A program made the position numbers and the translations under genes. From Crocinitomicaceae bacterium (GTDB lineage Bacteria; Bacteroidota; Bacteroidia; Flavobacteriales_D; Parvicellaceae), in the NCBI GenBank assembly GCA_002723085.1, contig PBNK01000021.1, positions 1 through 64,000 on the forward strand: 64,000 nucleotides of DNA, read 5' to 3'. Below the pieces are notes generated by a model. That model was not told where the DNA came from, searched no databases, and saw nothing but the letters and a program-made list of their open reading frames with translations. Each line of letters starts with the position of its first letter. The first letter of the stretch is position 1. Below, piece after piece: positions 45,900 to 54,619 of this stretch.

Positions 45900-45930
45900 C
45901 AAATTTAGTTTTTTTTTTTAGTTAGTCAAA
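45900..45930 (-). promoter_or_regulatory. predicted promoter of the tRNA-Glu/rpsT unit
   Basis: On the minus strand TTTG (45930-45927), a 19-nt A-rich spacer and TAAATTTG (45907-45900) match the Bacteroidota -33/-7 consensus exactly. The tRNA 5' end lies 19 nt after the -7 box. Confidence 0.7.
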
Positions 45931-45949
45931 AAAATATTACACTTAATTT

Positions 45950-46651
45950 CTACACCTCATCTTCAATCTCATCAGAATTGTTGCTAAAAACAAAACCTAA
46001 TCGCTTTCCAGTTCTTAACCTTAGTGAATCACTAACCTGATTAACTTGCCCTACTGAAACTTCTTTCACAAGGTCATATCCAGGAACTAACAAATCAAAA
46101 TCTAAAGAATAAATTATAGCAGACTGAACAATTGACTTTAATTTTTCTTTATCAACAGTTGAATTAACAAAATCATTATATAAAAATCCAAGTTGTCTTT
46201 TTCCTTGAACCATGAAGTGATTTTCATGATTTATAAAAATTCTTCCAATTAAGTACCCTAAATCATGAACTCGATTGTATTTAAAAGAATCATTTAAAAA
46301 ATTATAAACATTAATAACCCCACAAAAACCTCTATTGGGGTTTTCTTCTAAATATTTTGATTTCCATAAACTATTAGCCATATCAAATTTAAACACATTG
46401 CTATGCATTTGAAAAACCAATAAATCTCCAGAAACTCTAACTTGAGCTTCAAATTCACCAGTATCTTTATAGTCAATAATTATTCGATCATCAACTTCTG
46501 AAATTCTATCTTTAAGATCATCTGCAATTTCTTTTAAAACTTGTTTTAAAACCTTAAAATTTAAAATAATATTATTGAAAACATCTTGTTTTAAAATTCC
46601 CTTGTCTTTTATTAATTCAAAAAGCAGATCTTGATTTTTTTGATACGTCAT
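45950..46651 (-). CDS. conserved Bacteroidota protein of unknown function
   Basis: A 233-residue protein with no signal peptide. I do not recognise a catalytic motif. The N-terminal third is helical (LFELIKDKGILKQDVFNN, then VLKQVLKEIADDLKDRISEV). The middle is a mixed beta region (FEAQVRVSGDLLVFQMHSNVF) with an acidic tail, SDEIEDEV. The layout suggests a cytoplasmic, possibly multimeric protein. It is 12 nt downstream of proS on the same strand and likely shares its transcript, so a link to translation is possible but untested. Confidence 0.6.
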   Translation of the reverse strand: MTYQKNQDLLFELIKDKGILKQDVFNNIILNFKVLKQVLKEIADDLKDRISEVDDRIIIDYKDTGEFEAQVRVSGDLLVFQMHSNVFKFDMANSLWKSKYLEENPNRGFCGVINVYNFLNDSFKYNRVHDLGYLIGRIFINHENHFMVQGKRQLGFLYNDFVNSTVDKEKLKSIVQSAIIYSLDFDLLVPGYDLVKEVSVGQVNQVSDSLRLRTGKRLGFVFSNNSDEIEDEV

Positions 46652-46663
46652 AAATTATAAATA

Positions 46664-48139
46664 TTAGTAGGCCCGTGCAAAAACTACTTTTATTGCATTT
46701 TTAGACCCAGTTAAAACGCAATCCCCTTTACTACTATCTCCAATAGGAATACATCTGATAGTAGCTTTAGTTAATTCTTTAATTTTTAATTCTGATTCTT
46801 TCTTTCCATCCCAATAAGCATAAACAAAACCGCCTTTTTCATTTAAAATCTCATTCATTTCTTCAATAGTGCTAGCTTCATGTGAATTTTGCTTGTTAAA
46901 AGACATGGCGTTGCTAAACAAATCATTTTGAATTTCATCCAAAAGGTTTTGTACTGTATTAATAACTTCATCTTGATTAACAAATTGTTTAGTTAAAGTA
47001 TCCCTTCTTGCAATTTCAACAGTTCCTTTTTCTAAATCTCTAGGACCTATAGCAATCCTTAACGGAACGCCTTTTAATTCATATTCAGCAAATTTCCAAC
47101 CAGGTTTTTTTGCATCATCATTATCATATTTAACTGAGATACCTTTTTTTCTTAATTGATTCACCAAATCAAAAGCAAATTCAGAGATTTGATTTAATTG
47201 CTCCTCTCCTTTATATATTGGGACTATAGCTACTTGAATCGGGGCTAATTTTGGAGGTAAAACTAAACCTTTATCGTCTGAATGAGACATTATTAAAGCT
47301 CCCATTAACCTCGTAGAAACTCCCCAAGAAGTAGCCCATACATGATTTTGTTTTCCTGTTTTATCAGCAAACGTAACATCAAATGCTTTAGCAAAATTTT
47401 GACCCAAAAAATGAGAAGTTCCAGCTTGTAAAGCTTTACCATCCTGCATTAATGCTTCTATGCAATAGGTTTCTTCCGCACCAGCAAAACGTTCATTTTC
47501 TGTTTTTACCCCTTTCAAGACTGGCATTGCCATAAACTCTTCAGCAAAGGAAGCATATACATCTAACATTTTTTCCGTTTCTAAAACTGCTTCTTCTTTA
47601 GTTTGATGAGCTGTATGTCCTTCTTGCCATAAAAACTCAGATGTTCTTAAGAAAAGACGAGTTCGCATTTCCCAACGAACAACATTAGCCCATTGATTAA
47701 TCAAAATAGGCAAATCTCTATAAGATTGAATCCATTTTTTATAGGTATTCCAAATTATCGTTTCAGATGTTGGCCTTACAATTAACTCTTCATCTAATTT
47801 AGCAACAGGATCTACAACAACACCACTACCATCATCAGCATTTTTAAGCCTATAATGCGTAACCACGGCACATTCTTTAGCAAATCCTTCTACATGATCC
47901 GCTTCTTTACTTAAATAAGATTTAGGAATAAATAAAGGGAAATATGCATTTTGATGTCCTGTCTCTTTAAACATTCTATCTAATTCCTTTTTCATATTTT
48001 CCCATATAGCAAAACCATATGGTTTTATAATCATACACCCTCTAACATCAGAATGTTCAGCTAAATCAGCTTTAGCCACTAGCTCATTATACCATTTTGA
48101 AAAATCTTGTGACCTATTAACTAAACCTTTTCCAGACAT
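46664..48139 (-). CDS. proS: prolyl-tRNA synthetase, type 3
   Basis: A 491-residue class II aminoacyl-tRNA synthetase of the short archaeal/eukaryotic-like (type 3) group, without the editing insertion of E. coli ProRS. Motif 2 region [20 protein letters not shown] and [10 protein letters not shown], and motif 3 [20 protein letters not shown], are clear. The C-terminal anticodon-binding domain includes [10 protein letters not shown]. The C-terminus [10 protein letters not shown] fits type 3 enzymes. It charges tRNA-Pro in the cytoplasm. Confidence 0.95.
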   Translation of the reverse strand: MSGKGLVNRSQDFSKWYNELVAKADLAEHSDVRGCMIIKPYGFAIWENMKKELDRMFKETGHQNAYFPLFIPKSYLSKEADHVEGFAKECAVVTHYRLKNADDGSGVVVDPVAKLDEELIVRPTSETIIWNTYKKWIQSYRDLPILINQWANVVRWEMRTRLFLRTSEFLWQEGHTAHQTKEEAVLETEKMLDVYASFAEEFMAMPVLKGVKTENERFAGAEETYCIEALMQDGKALQAGTSHFLGQNFAKAFDVTFADKTGKQNHVWATSWGVSTRLMGALIMSHSDDKGLVLPPKLAPIQVAIVPIYKGEEQLNQISEFAFDLVNQLRKKGISVKYDNDDAKKPGWKFAEYELKGVPLRIAIGPRDLEKGTVEIARRDTLTKQFVNQDEVINTVQNLLDEIQNDLFSNAMSFNKQNSHEASTIEEMNEILNEKGGFVYAYWDGKKESELKIKELTKATIRCIPIGDSSKGDCVLTGSKNAIKVVFARAY

Positions 48140-48183
48140 TTATATTTTTTTAAATAACTAAATTAAAAGCAACAAAAATTCAA

Positions 48184-48207
48184 TGCACAATTATCAATAA
48201 TTGTGCA
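48184..48207. terminator. perfect inverted repeat between the zinc-ribbon-like gene and proS
   Basis: TGCACAATTAT, two bases, then the exact complement ATAATTGTGCA. It lies 35 nt beyond the stop of the coiled-coil gene and 45 nt upstream of proS. On the minus strand it is followed by a T-rich stretch, so it may terminate the Nif3-like/coiled-coil transcript. The short loop leaves room for a protein-binding operator for proS instead. Confidence 0.45.
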
Positions 48208-48241
48208 GGTCCAAAAATAAAAAAAGAAAAGGTTAAATTAT

Positions 48242-49033
48242 TTATGAATTAGCTTTTATTACTCTTTTGAGCTTTTTATCCATTTTTGAAGTTTGTTCTT
48301 CAGCTAATTCTGAATCAACTAAAATTCTTCCACTGTGTTCATCTACAATAATTTTTTTCCTAGATGCAATATCCAATTGTACTTGTGGTGGTATTTTAAT
48401 AAAAGACCCTCCAGAAGCTCCTCTTTCAACAGGAACAACAGCCAAACCATTTTTTGATGCACCTCTAATTCTTCTGTAAGCCTTTAGCAATCTATCTTCA
48501 ATTGACTTAGATGCTTTTTCAGATTCAACCATTAATATATCTTCTTCCTTTTCTGTTTCTGCAACAATTTCCTTTAATTCAGCTTGTTTAGCTTCAAGAG
48601 CAGACTCTTTAGAAGAATATTGTTCTTTAATTTCATTTAACATCTCGTTCTTGTCTTCGATTCTTGCTGCATTTTCTTTAATTCTTTTTTCAGCAAGTTG
48701 AGCTTCTAGTTCTTGATATTCAATCTCTTTATTTAAAGAATCAAATTCACGATTGTTTCTAACATTTTTTTGTTGTTCCAGATACTTTTTAATGGCAACC
48801 TTAGAATCTTCAATAATATTTTTCTTATCGAGAATAAGACTATTTAATTCGCTGATTTCTTCTTCTATTTTTTCAACTTTTTTTGTTAATCCAGCCATTT
48901 CATCTTCTAAATCTTGAACTTCTATTGGCAGTTCCCCTCTTACCTCTCTCATTTGATCAATTCTTGAATCTATGATTTGAAGATTAAATAATGCTCTCAA
49001 TGTTTCTTCTGGTGTGTACTTTTTTCTTGCCAT
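48242..49033 (-). CDS. coiled-coil protein with degenerate zinc ribbon
   Basis: A 263-residue protein of the family annotated as C4-type zinc ribbon/CdsZ. A long coiled coil covers residues about 20-170. The C-terminal module has the family scaffold IKIPPQVQLDIASRKKIIV followed by DEHSGRILVD. In the usual form four cysteines bind zinc (CxxC-x20-CxxC). Here the four positions are Ser207, Ser210, Asp231 and Ser234, so zinc binding by this site is lost. The fold may persist without metal. Function is unproven. It is the downstream partner of the Nif3-like gene. Confidence 0.82.
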   Translation of the reverse strand: MARKKYTPEETLRALFNLQIIDSRIDQMREVRGELPIEVQDLEDEMAGLTKKVEKIEEEISELNSLILDKKNIIEDSKVAIKKYLEQQKNVRNNREFDSLNKEIEYQELEAQLAEKRIKENAARIEDKNEMLNEIKEQYSSKESALEAKQAELKEIVAETEKEEDILMVESEKASKSIEDRLLKAYRRIRGASKNGLAVVPVERGASGGSFIKIPPQVQLDIASRKKIIVDEHSGRILVDSELAEEQTSKMDKKLKRVIKANS

Positions 49034-49035
49034 TT

Positions 49036-50124
49036 TTACAAATAATTAATTGGATTAGTGTTAACCGATGTTAAACGGATGGCAAAATTAGTAAAATTTT
49101 TCATTAATAAATCAGCAATTAGATCAATTGTAAATTGTTCAGACTCATAATGACCTATATCTGCTACAATAATTTTATCATCAGCATCAAAAAATTGATG
49201 GTATTTAAAGTCAGATGTAACAAAAACATCTGCAGATGATTTGATGGCATTTTCTAGAAGAAAACTTCCTGATCCACCACAAACTGCTACACGACTTATA
49301 GGCTTATTTAAAAGCCTAGTATGACGTAAAGATTTTACTTTAAATATTTTTTTGATTTGTTTTAAAAATTCTTCTGCATTTATTGGTTTTTCAAGCTCTC
49401 CCACAACTCCAGAGCCAAAATTTGAATTATTTTCTAATGAAATTAAATCATAAGCTACCTCTTCATAAGGATGAGACTTAATCATTGCATTAATGACTTT
49501 ATTTCTAAGAAAGGAAGGCAAAACAACTTCAAATTTTATTTCTTTTTGATGTTCTATTACCCCTTCATTACCAACATAAGGATTTGCATGTTTATTTGGC
49601 ATAAAAGTTCCTAATCCATTTGAAGAAAAACTACAATTAGTGTAATTTCCTAATTCACCTGCTCCAGCATTAAAAATAGATTCACTAACATTTTTATAAT
49701 GTTTTTCGGGGATAAAAACAGAAAGTTTAAAAAGACTATTCTTTTCAAGAAGTATTGATTTGTTCTTCAATCCTATTAAATCTGAAATTCTCCCATTTAC
49801 ACCATAAATTACGTTATCTAAATTGGTGTGAATTGCATAAATACAAATGTTATTCTTAATGGCTTTTATAATTAATCTTCCTACATAATTTGAAGGGTTT
49901 ATTTTTTTTAATCCAGAAAAAATAAGAGGATGATGGGCAATAACTAGATTGCAATCAGTACTTATAGCTTCATCAATAACTTTTTCATTAACATCTAAAC
50001 AAACTAAAGCTCCATTTACTTTTTGAGATTTATCTCCAATTATTAAACCTGCATTGTCATAATTCTCCTGTAACTGCAAGGGAGCTATGGATTCTAAATA
50101 ATTTGTTACATCTTTGACTATCAT
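49036..50124 (-). CDS. Nif3-like dinuclear metal centre protein (YbgI/YqfO type)
   Basis: A 362-residue protein with the longer YqfO layout. Metal ligands appear in the N-terminal half (AHHPLIF near residue 64, HTNLDN near 98) and at the end (DIGHYESEQ near 330). Between them is an insertion domain of about 110 residues containing the KHANPYVGNEG stretch. Homologues form toroidal hexamers. The biochemical role is still unclear. It is encoded 2 nt upstream of the coiled-coil gene, a pairing common in Bacteroidota. Confidence 0.9.
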   Translation of the reverse strand: MIVKDVTNYLESIAPLQLQENYDNAGLIIGDKSQKVNGALVCLDVNEKVIDEAISTDCNLVIAHHPLIFSGLKKINPSNYVGRLIIKAIKNNICIYAIHTNLDNVIYGVNGRISDLIGLKNKSILLEKNSLFKLSVFIPEKHYKNVSESIFNAGAGELGNYTNCSFSSNGLGTFMPNKHANPYVGNEGVIEHQKEIKFEVVLPSFLRNKVINAMIKSHPYEEVAYDLISLENNSNFGSGVVGELEKPINAEEFLKQIKKIFKVKSLRHTRLLNKPISRVAVCGGSGSFLLENAIKSSADVFVTSDFKYHQFFDADDKIIVADIGHYESEQFTIDLIADLLMKNFTNFAIRLTSVNTNPINYL

Positions 50125-50155
50125 TATGATTATTAAATAAAATCAAATATAAAAA

Positions 50156-51199
50156 ATGAAGTGGTTGAAGTGGCCATTATTTCCTTTTGCATTTATCTTT
50201 TGGTTAATTACATCAATAAGAAACACAATTTTTAATAAAAAATTAATAAAACCCACTTCTTTTAGTATTCCCATTATTAATGTTGGCAACATAACAATGG
50301 GCGGCACAGGCAAAACTCCGCATACTGAATATTTAATTAGGCTTTTACAATCAAAATTTAAAATAGCAGTTCTATCAAAAGGATATGGAAGAAACACCAA
50401 AGAGTTTATGTTTGTGGAAACTAAAAACAAACCCTTTGAGGTAGGAGATGAATCTCTTCAAATAAAAAATAAATTTAATGATACTATAATTGCTGTTGAT
50501 CACAACAGAGTAAACGGCGTTTTATCAATATTAGATGAATTTCCAGCATTAGACGGAATAATTCTTGATGATGCTTATCAACATAGAAAAATAAAACCAG
50601 GCTTAAATATTTTACTTTCTGACTACAGTCAACCATTTCATAAAGATTATATTTTCCCCCTTGGTTATTTAAGAGAATCTAAACATAATTCATGCAGAGC
50701 AGATATTTTAATTGTCTCCAAGTGCCCTGAAAACTTAACAAAAAATCAAGCAGAAATCCTAAAAAAGGAAATTTCATTTAAGGGAGATGTTTTTTTTAGC
50801 ACCATTAAATACGTTGAAATTTCCCATTTATTCAGTCAAAATAACATCAACATAAAAACAATAAAAAATTTAGTATTAGTTACTGGAATTGCTAACCCAA
50901 ATCCATTATTAAAATTCATAAAATCATTTGACATAAACATCAAGCACCTAAATTTTAGAGACCACTATAATTATAAAGAGGAAGATGCTTCTGAAATTAT
51001 TGAAATATTTGATAAATTCGCAAATGATGATAAAATCATACTTACAACTCAAAAAGATGCTGAAAAGTTAAAACTTTTTAAATCTTTTAAAAAATACCCA
51101 CTATATTGTATTGATATAGAAATAGATTTTATATGGGATAAAAATAAATTTGACAAAAAAATACTTAACTATGTTATCCACAATCAAAACAACTGCTGA
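50156..51199 (+). CDS. lpxK: tetraacyldisaccharide 4'-kinase
   Basis: A 347-residue lipid A kinase. The N-terminal membrane-associated helix (FPFAFIFWLITSIRN) is followed by the P-loop NVGNITMGGTGKTPHTEYLI (about residues 42-61) and the conserved LDDAYQHRKIKPGLNILL (about 142-159). LpxK phosphorylates the 4' position of the lipid A precursor at the inner membrane, which indicates a Gram-negative envelope with lipid A. Its 3' end overlaps the purine nucleoside phosphorylase start by 29 nt. Confidence 0.95.
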   Translation: MKWLKWPLFPFAFIFWLITSIRNTIFNKKLIKPTSFSIPIINVGNITMGGTGKTPHTEYLIRLLQSKFKIAVLSKGYGRNTKEFMFVETKNKPFEVGDESLQIKNKFNDTIIAVDHNRVNGVLSILDEFPALDGIILDDAYQHRKIKPGLNILLSDYSQPFHKDYIFPLGYLRESKHNSCRADILIVSKCPENLTKNQAEILKKEISFKGDVFFSTIKYVEISHLFSQNNINIKTIKNLVLVTGIANPNPLLKFIKSFDINIKHLNFRDHYNYKEEDASEIIEIFDKFANDDKIILTTQKDAEKLKLFKSFKKYPLYCIDIEIDFIWDKNKFDKKILNYVIHNQNNC

Positions 51200-51983
51200 A
51201 TTTTTAAAAAATAAAACTCAATTTAATCCTCAAATTGGCATCATTCTTGGCACAGGACTAGGTGGACTTGTGAAGGAAATCAATATACATCATGACATTC
51301 CTTATGAAGATATTCCTGATTTTCCAGTATCAACTGTTGAAGGACATAGTGGAAAATTAATTTTTGGAGAACTTGGAGGCAAAAATGTTGTAGCTATGCA
51401 AGGAAGGTTTCATTTTTATGAAGGATACAGCATGAATGAAGTTGTATTTCCTGTAAGAGTAATGAAATTTCTTGGAGTTGAGCAAATGATGGTTAGCAAC
51501 GCTTCTGGAGGTGTAAATCCTGAATTTGAAATTGGTGATATAATGCTTATTACAGATCATATTAATCTTTTCCCAACTAATCCACTTATAGGTAAAAACT
51601 TAAAAGAACTTGGACCTAGATTTCCTGATATGAGTGAGGCATATTCAAAAGAATATATTAAAATTGCTGAAAACCTTGCAAAAGAAATGAATATAAGAAT
51701 TGTTAAAGGTATTTATGCTGGTTTAACTGGACCTACTCTTGAAACACCAGCAGAATATTTATATGTTAGAAATATAGGTGCAGATGCAGTTGGAATGAGT
51801 ACAGTTCCAGAAGTTATTGCTGCAAGACATATGGGAATACCCTGTTTTGGAGTTTCAGTAATTACCGATCTGGGTGTGCCTGGAAAAATTGTTGAAGTAA
51901 CACATGAAGATGTTCAAAAAGTGGCTTCTAAAGCAGAAGTTATTCTAACTGGTTTAGTCAAAAAATTCTTTCAAAGCATTTAA
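51171..51983 (+). CDS. purine nucleoside phosphorylase
   Basis: A 270-residue enzyme from the ATG at 51171; the frame extends upstream to 51150 inside lpxK, but this ATG fits the family start. Family motifs are IGIILGTGLGGLVKEI (about residues 19-34), STVEGHSGKLIFG, QGRFHFYEGYS, NASGGVNPEFEIGDIMLITD and the C-terminal VGMSTVPEVIAARHMG. It cleaves inosine and guanosine for purine salvage. The phosphate-binding serine in LGTGLGG is replaced by Thr/Gly chemistry typical of this bacterial group. Confidence 0.9.
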   Translation: MLSTIKTTAEFLKNKTQFNPQIGIILGTGLGGLVKEINIHHDIPYEDIPDFPVSTVEGHSGKLIFGELGGKNVVAMQGRFHFYEGYSMNEVVFPVRVMKFLGVEQMMVSNASGGVNPEFEIGDIMLITDHINLFPTNPLIGKNLKELGPRFPDMSEAYSKEYIKIAENLAKEMNIRIVKGIYAGLTGPTLETPAEYLYVRNIGADAVGMSTVPEVIAARHMGIPCFGVSVITDLGVPGKIVEVTHEDVQKVASKAEVILTGLVKKFFQSI

Positions 51984-51989
51984 TATTTC

Positions 51990-53453
51990 ATGGATTTAAA
52001 AGAAGTACTTAATAAGTATGAATTAGTTGTTGGTATTGAAATTCACGCACAACTAAATACAGAATCAAAAGCATACTGCTCAGATAAAAATGAATTTGGA
52101 CAAGTTCCAAATACTCTTATTTCTCCCATTTCATTAGGTCACCCAGGGACTTTACCTATGTTTAATGAAAAAGTATTGGAGCATGCAATAAAATTAGGTA
52201 TAGCTTGTAAATGCAACATTACTAAAATGATGCATTTTGACAGAAAAAACTACTTCTACGCAGATCTTCCAAAAGGATATCAAATAACCCAAGACCAAAC
52301 TCCTATTTGTAGAGGAGGACATATTGATGTCAAATTAAAAAATGGAGAAGAAAAATCTATAGAGCTTACAAGAATACACATGGAGGAAGATTCTGGAAAA
52401 AGCATTCATGATTTAGACCCTTTCAACACATTAATTGATTTAAATAGGGCTGGAGTTCCACTTTTAGAAATTGTAACCGAACCGGTTATTAAAAGCTCTG
52501 AAGAAGCTTATCAATATGTTTCTGAAATCAGAAAATTATTAAGATACTTAGACATTTGTGATGGAAACATGGAAGAAGGAAGTATGAGATGCGATGTAAA
52601 TATTTCTATCATGTTAAAGGGGTCGAAAGAATTTGGTCAAAGAGTTGAAATTAAAAACCTAAATTCAATTAGAAATGTCCAAAGATCTATTGACTATGAA
52701 ATCATTAGACATGCTGAATTGCTTGAAAAAAATATAAAAATTGACCCGGAAACTAGAACTTTTGATGCTCCATCAGGTTCCACTAAAGCAATGAGAACAA
52801 AAGAAGCAGCACATGACTATAGATATTTTCCAGAACCTGATTTAAACCCAATAAGCTTAAGCAATGAATTCATTAACAAAATGAAATCAAAAATGCCTGA
52901 ACTTCCAAATGAACTTTTTAAAAAATACACTTCAAAACTTGGACTTTCTGATTACGATGCAAATAACTTAACAGAACATAAAGAAATAGCAAATTATTTT
53001 GAAAAAGTAATTGAACACACCACAAACTATAAATCAGCAACTAATTGGATAATGGGAAGCATAAAATCAATATTAAATCAACAAGCTATTTCAATTAATG
53101 AATTTCAAATTCCTGCCAAACACATTTCTGAGCTAATAAAAATGATTGATGAAAATAAGATTAGCCATTCATTAGCCAATCAAAAACTTTTTGATGAAAT
53201 GATGACTCATCCAACAATTGACCCATTATCTCTTGCAAAAAAAAACAATTGGATTTCAAAAGAAGATGAAGGTGAACTAGAAGAAATAATTAAAAATATT
53301 TTTATCAAAAACCCATCTGAAACCGAACGTTTTAAAAGTGGTGAAAAAAAACTAACTGGGTTTTTTATGGGGCAAATCATGAAAGCCACAAAAGGCACAG
53401 CCAATCCTAAAACTGTTGTACAACTTATTAACCAAATAATAAAAGAATTTTAA
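51990..53453 (+). CDS. gatB: Asp-tRNA(Asn)/Glu-tRNA(Gln) amidotransferase subunit B
   Basis: A 487-residue GatB. It has VVGIEIHAQLNTESKAYCSD (about residues 12-31), MMHFDRKNYFYADLPKGYQI (about 80-99), HMEEDSGKSIHD (about 130-141), NRAGVPLLEIVTEP (about 151-164) and YRYFPEPDL (about 277-285). The C-terminal YqeY-like tail ends in ATKGTANPKTVVQLINQ. The enzyme amidates misacylated tRNAs in the cytoplasm. GatA and GatC genes are not in the window. Its stop shares one base with the next ATG. Confidence 0.95.
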   Translation: MDLKEVLNKYELVVGIEIHAQLNTESKAYCSDKNEFGQVPNTLISPISLGHPGTLPMFNEKVLEHAIKLGIACKCNITKMMHFDRKNYFYADLPKGYQITQDQTPICRGGHIDVKLKNGEEKSIELTRIHMEEDSGKSIHDLDPFNTLIDLNRAGVPLLEIVTEPVIKSSEEAYQYVSEIRKLLRYLDICDGNMEEGSMRCDVNISIMLKGSKEFGQRVEIKNLNSIRNVQRSIDYEIIRHAELLEKNIKIDPETRTFDAPSGSTKAMRTKEAAHDYRYFPEPDLNPISLSNEFINKMKSKMPELPNELFKKYTSKLGLSDYDANNLTEHKEIANYFEKVIEHTTNYKSATNWIMGSIKSILNQQAISINEFQIPAKHISELIKMIDENKISHSLANQKLFDEMMTHPTIDPLSLAKKNNWISKEDEGELEEIIKNIFIKNPSETERFKSGEKKLTGFFMGQIMKATKGTANPKTVVQLINQIIKEF

Positions 53454-54619
53454 TGAAAAAAATTTTACCATTTATAATAATATTATTCTTACTAGCATGC
53501 ACTAACGAAACGTTATCAAACGAGAATATTGATAATGAGGCATCGAATTATTTTAAAATTGATGCTACTATTCAAGGGCTAGAAACTAAAAAAATTTATT
53601 TGTTTGATCTTATGACACAAGCTCCGTCAAAAATTGATTCATCTGTGTCAAAAAATAACAACTTTAAATTTAATTTTAAAACTGAAAAATCTAAATTAAT
53701 TGGAATAGGAACATCTCCTAACACAAGCATCATAATAATTGCTAAGCCAAATTCTTATATTAAAATAACTGCTGACATCAAAAAACCACTTGAAATTTCA
53801 ATTGATGGAGATGATGACAATAAATTATTACAAGAATATATTAAGCATAGAAACCAGACTATTCTAAATTTTCAAGAATTAGTACAACTGCCAAAAAATA
53901 ATGAAAACAACACTAAAATAGCATCACTTCAAAAAGAGTACGAAAAATATTTTCATGACTTTATATTTAACAATAAAAATTCTCAAGCTGTTGTTATGGG
54001 ACTATTTGAAATTACTAATCCTGCAAATCAAAAAGAAGAATTATATATTATAAAAAATATTATTGAAAAACATTTTGACAACCCATTGCTACTATCTGAA
54101 ATAAATAAAAAAATTCAACAAGTAAATCAACAAAACACAATTTTAAATCAACAACAACAAAGAGAAATAGAAAAACAACAAAAACTTAAAGAACTTGGTA
54201 TTGTAATAGGTCAACCTGCTCCGGATCTTAATTTCAAAGATTTGAATAATCAACCTTTAAAACTTAGCAGTTTAAAAGGTAAAATTGTTTTGCTAGATTT
54301 TTGGGCATCATGGTGTAGGCCATGTAGAGCAGAAAATCCTCATGTTGTTGAATTATATAATAAATTTAAAAGCCAAGGGTTTACAGTATATAGTGTCTCT
54401 CTTGACCAAAAGAGAGAGCAATGGATTAATGCTATTAACAAAGATGGATTATTATGGCCAAATCATGTTAGCGATTTGTTAGGCTGGAGATCAGCTGCAG
54501 GAGCAATATATGGCATAAACAGTATTCCTCAAACGTTTCTTATTGACAGAAATGGAAATATAGCGGCAATAAACTTAAGAGGAATTGATTTAGAAAAAAA
54601 GGTGAAAGAACTTCTTTAA
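53453..54619 (+). CDS. thioredoxin-like TlpA lipoprotein with DUF4369
   Basis: A 388-residue lipoprotein with lipobox LLAC (Cys16). Residues about 30-120 match DUF4369, a beta-rich module common in Bacteroidota TlpA proteins. The thioredoxin-like domain begins near residue 245 (IGQPAPDLNFKDLNNQPLKL) and has the active site FWASWCRPCRAE (C288 and C291), then GINSIPQTFLIDRNG. It should reduce disulfides in the periplasm, perhaps for cytochrome maturation or envelope proteins. The Asn-Gln-rich linker (residues about 200-240) includes repeated NQQ/QQQ. Confidence 0.88.
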   Translation: MKKILPFIIILFLLACTNETLSNENIDNEASNYFKIDATIQGLETKKIYLFDLMTQAPSKIDSSVSKNNNFKFNFKTEKSKLIGIGTSPNTSIIIIAKPNSYIKITADIKKPLEISIDGDDDNKLLQEYIKHRNQTILNFQELVQLPKNNENNTKIASLQKEYEKYFHDFIFNNKNSQAVVMGLFEITNPANQKEELYIIKNIIEKHFDNPLLLSEINKKIQQVNQQNTILNQQQQREIEKQQKLKELGIVIGQPAPDLNFKDLNNQPLKLSSLKGKIVLLDFWASWCRPCRAENPHVVELYNKFKSQGFTVYSVSLDQKREQWINAINKDGLLWPNHVSDLLGWRSAAGAIYGINSIPQTFLIDRNGNIAAINLRGIDLEKKVKELL

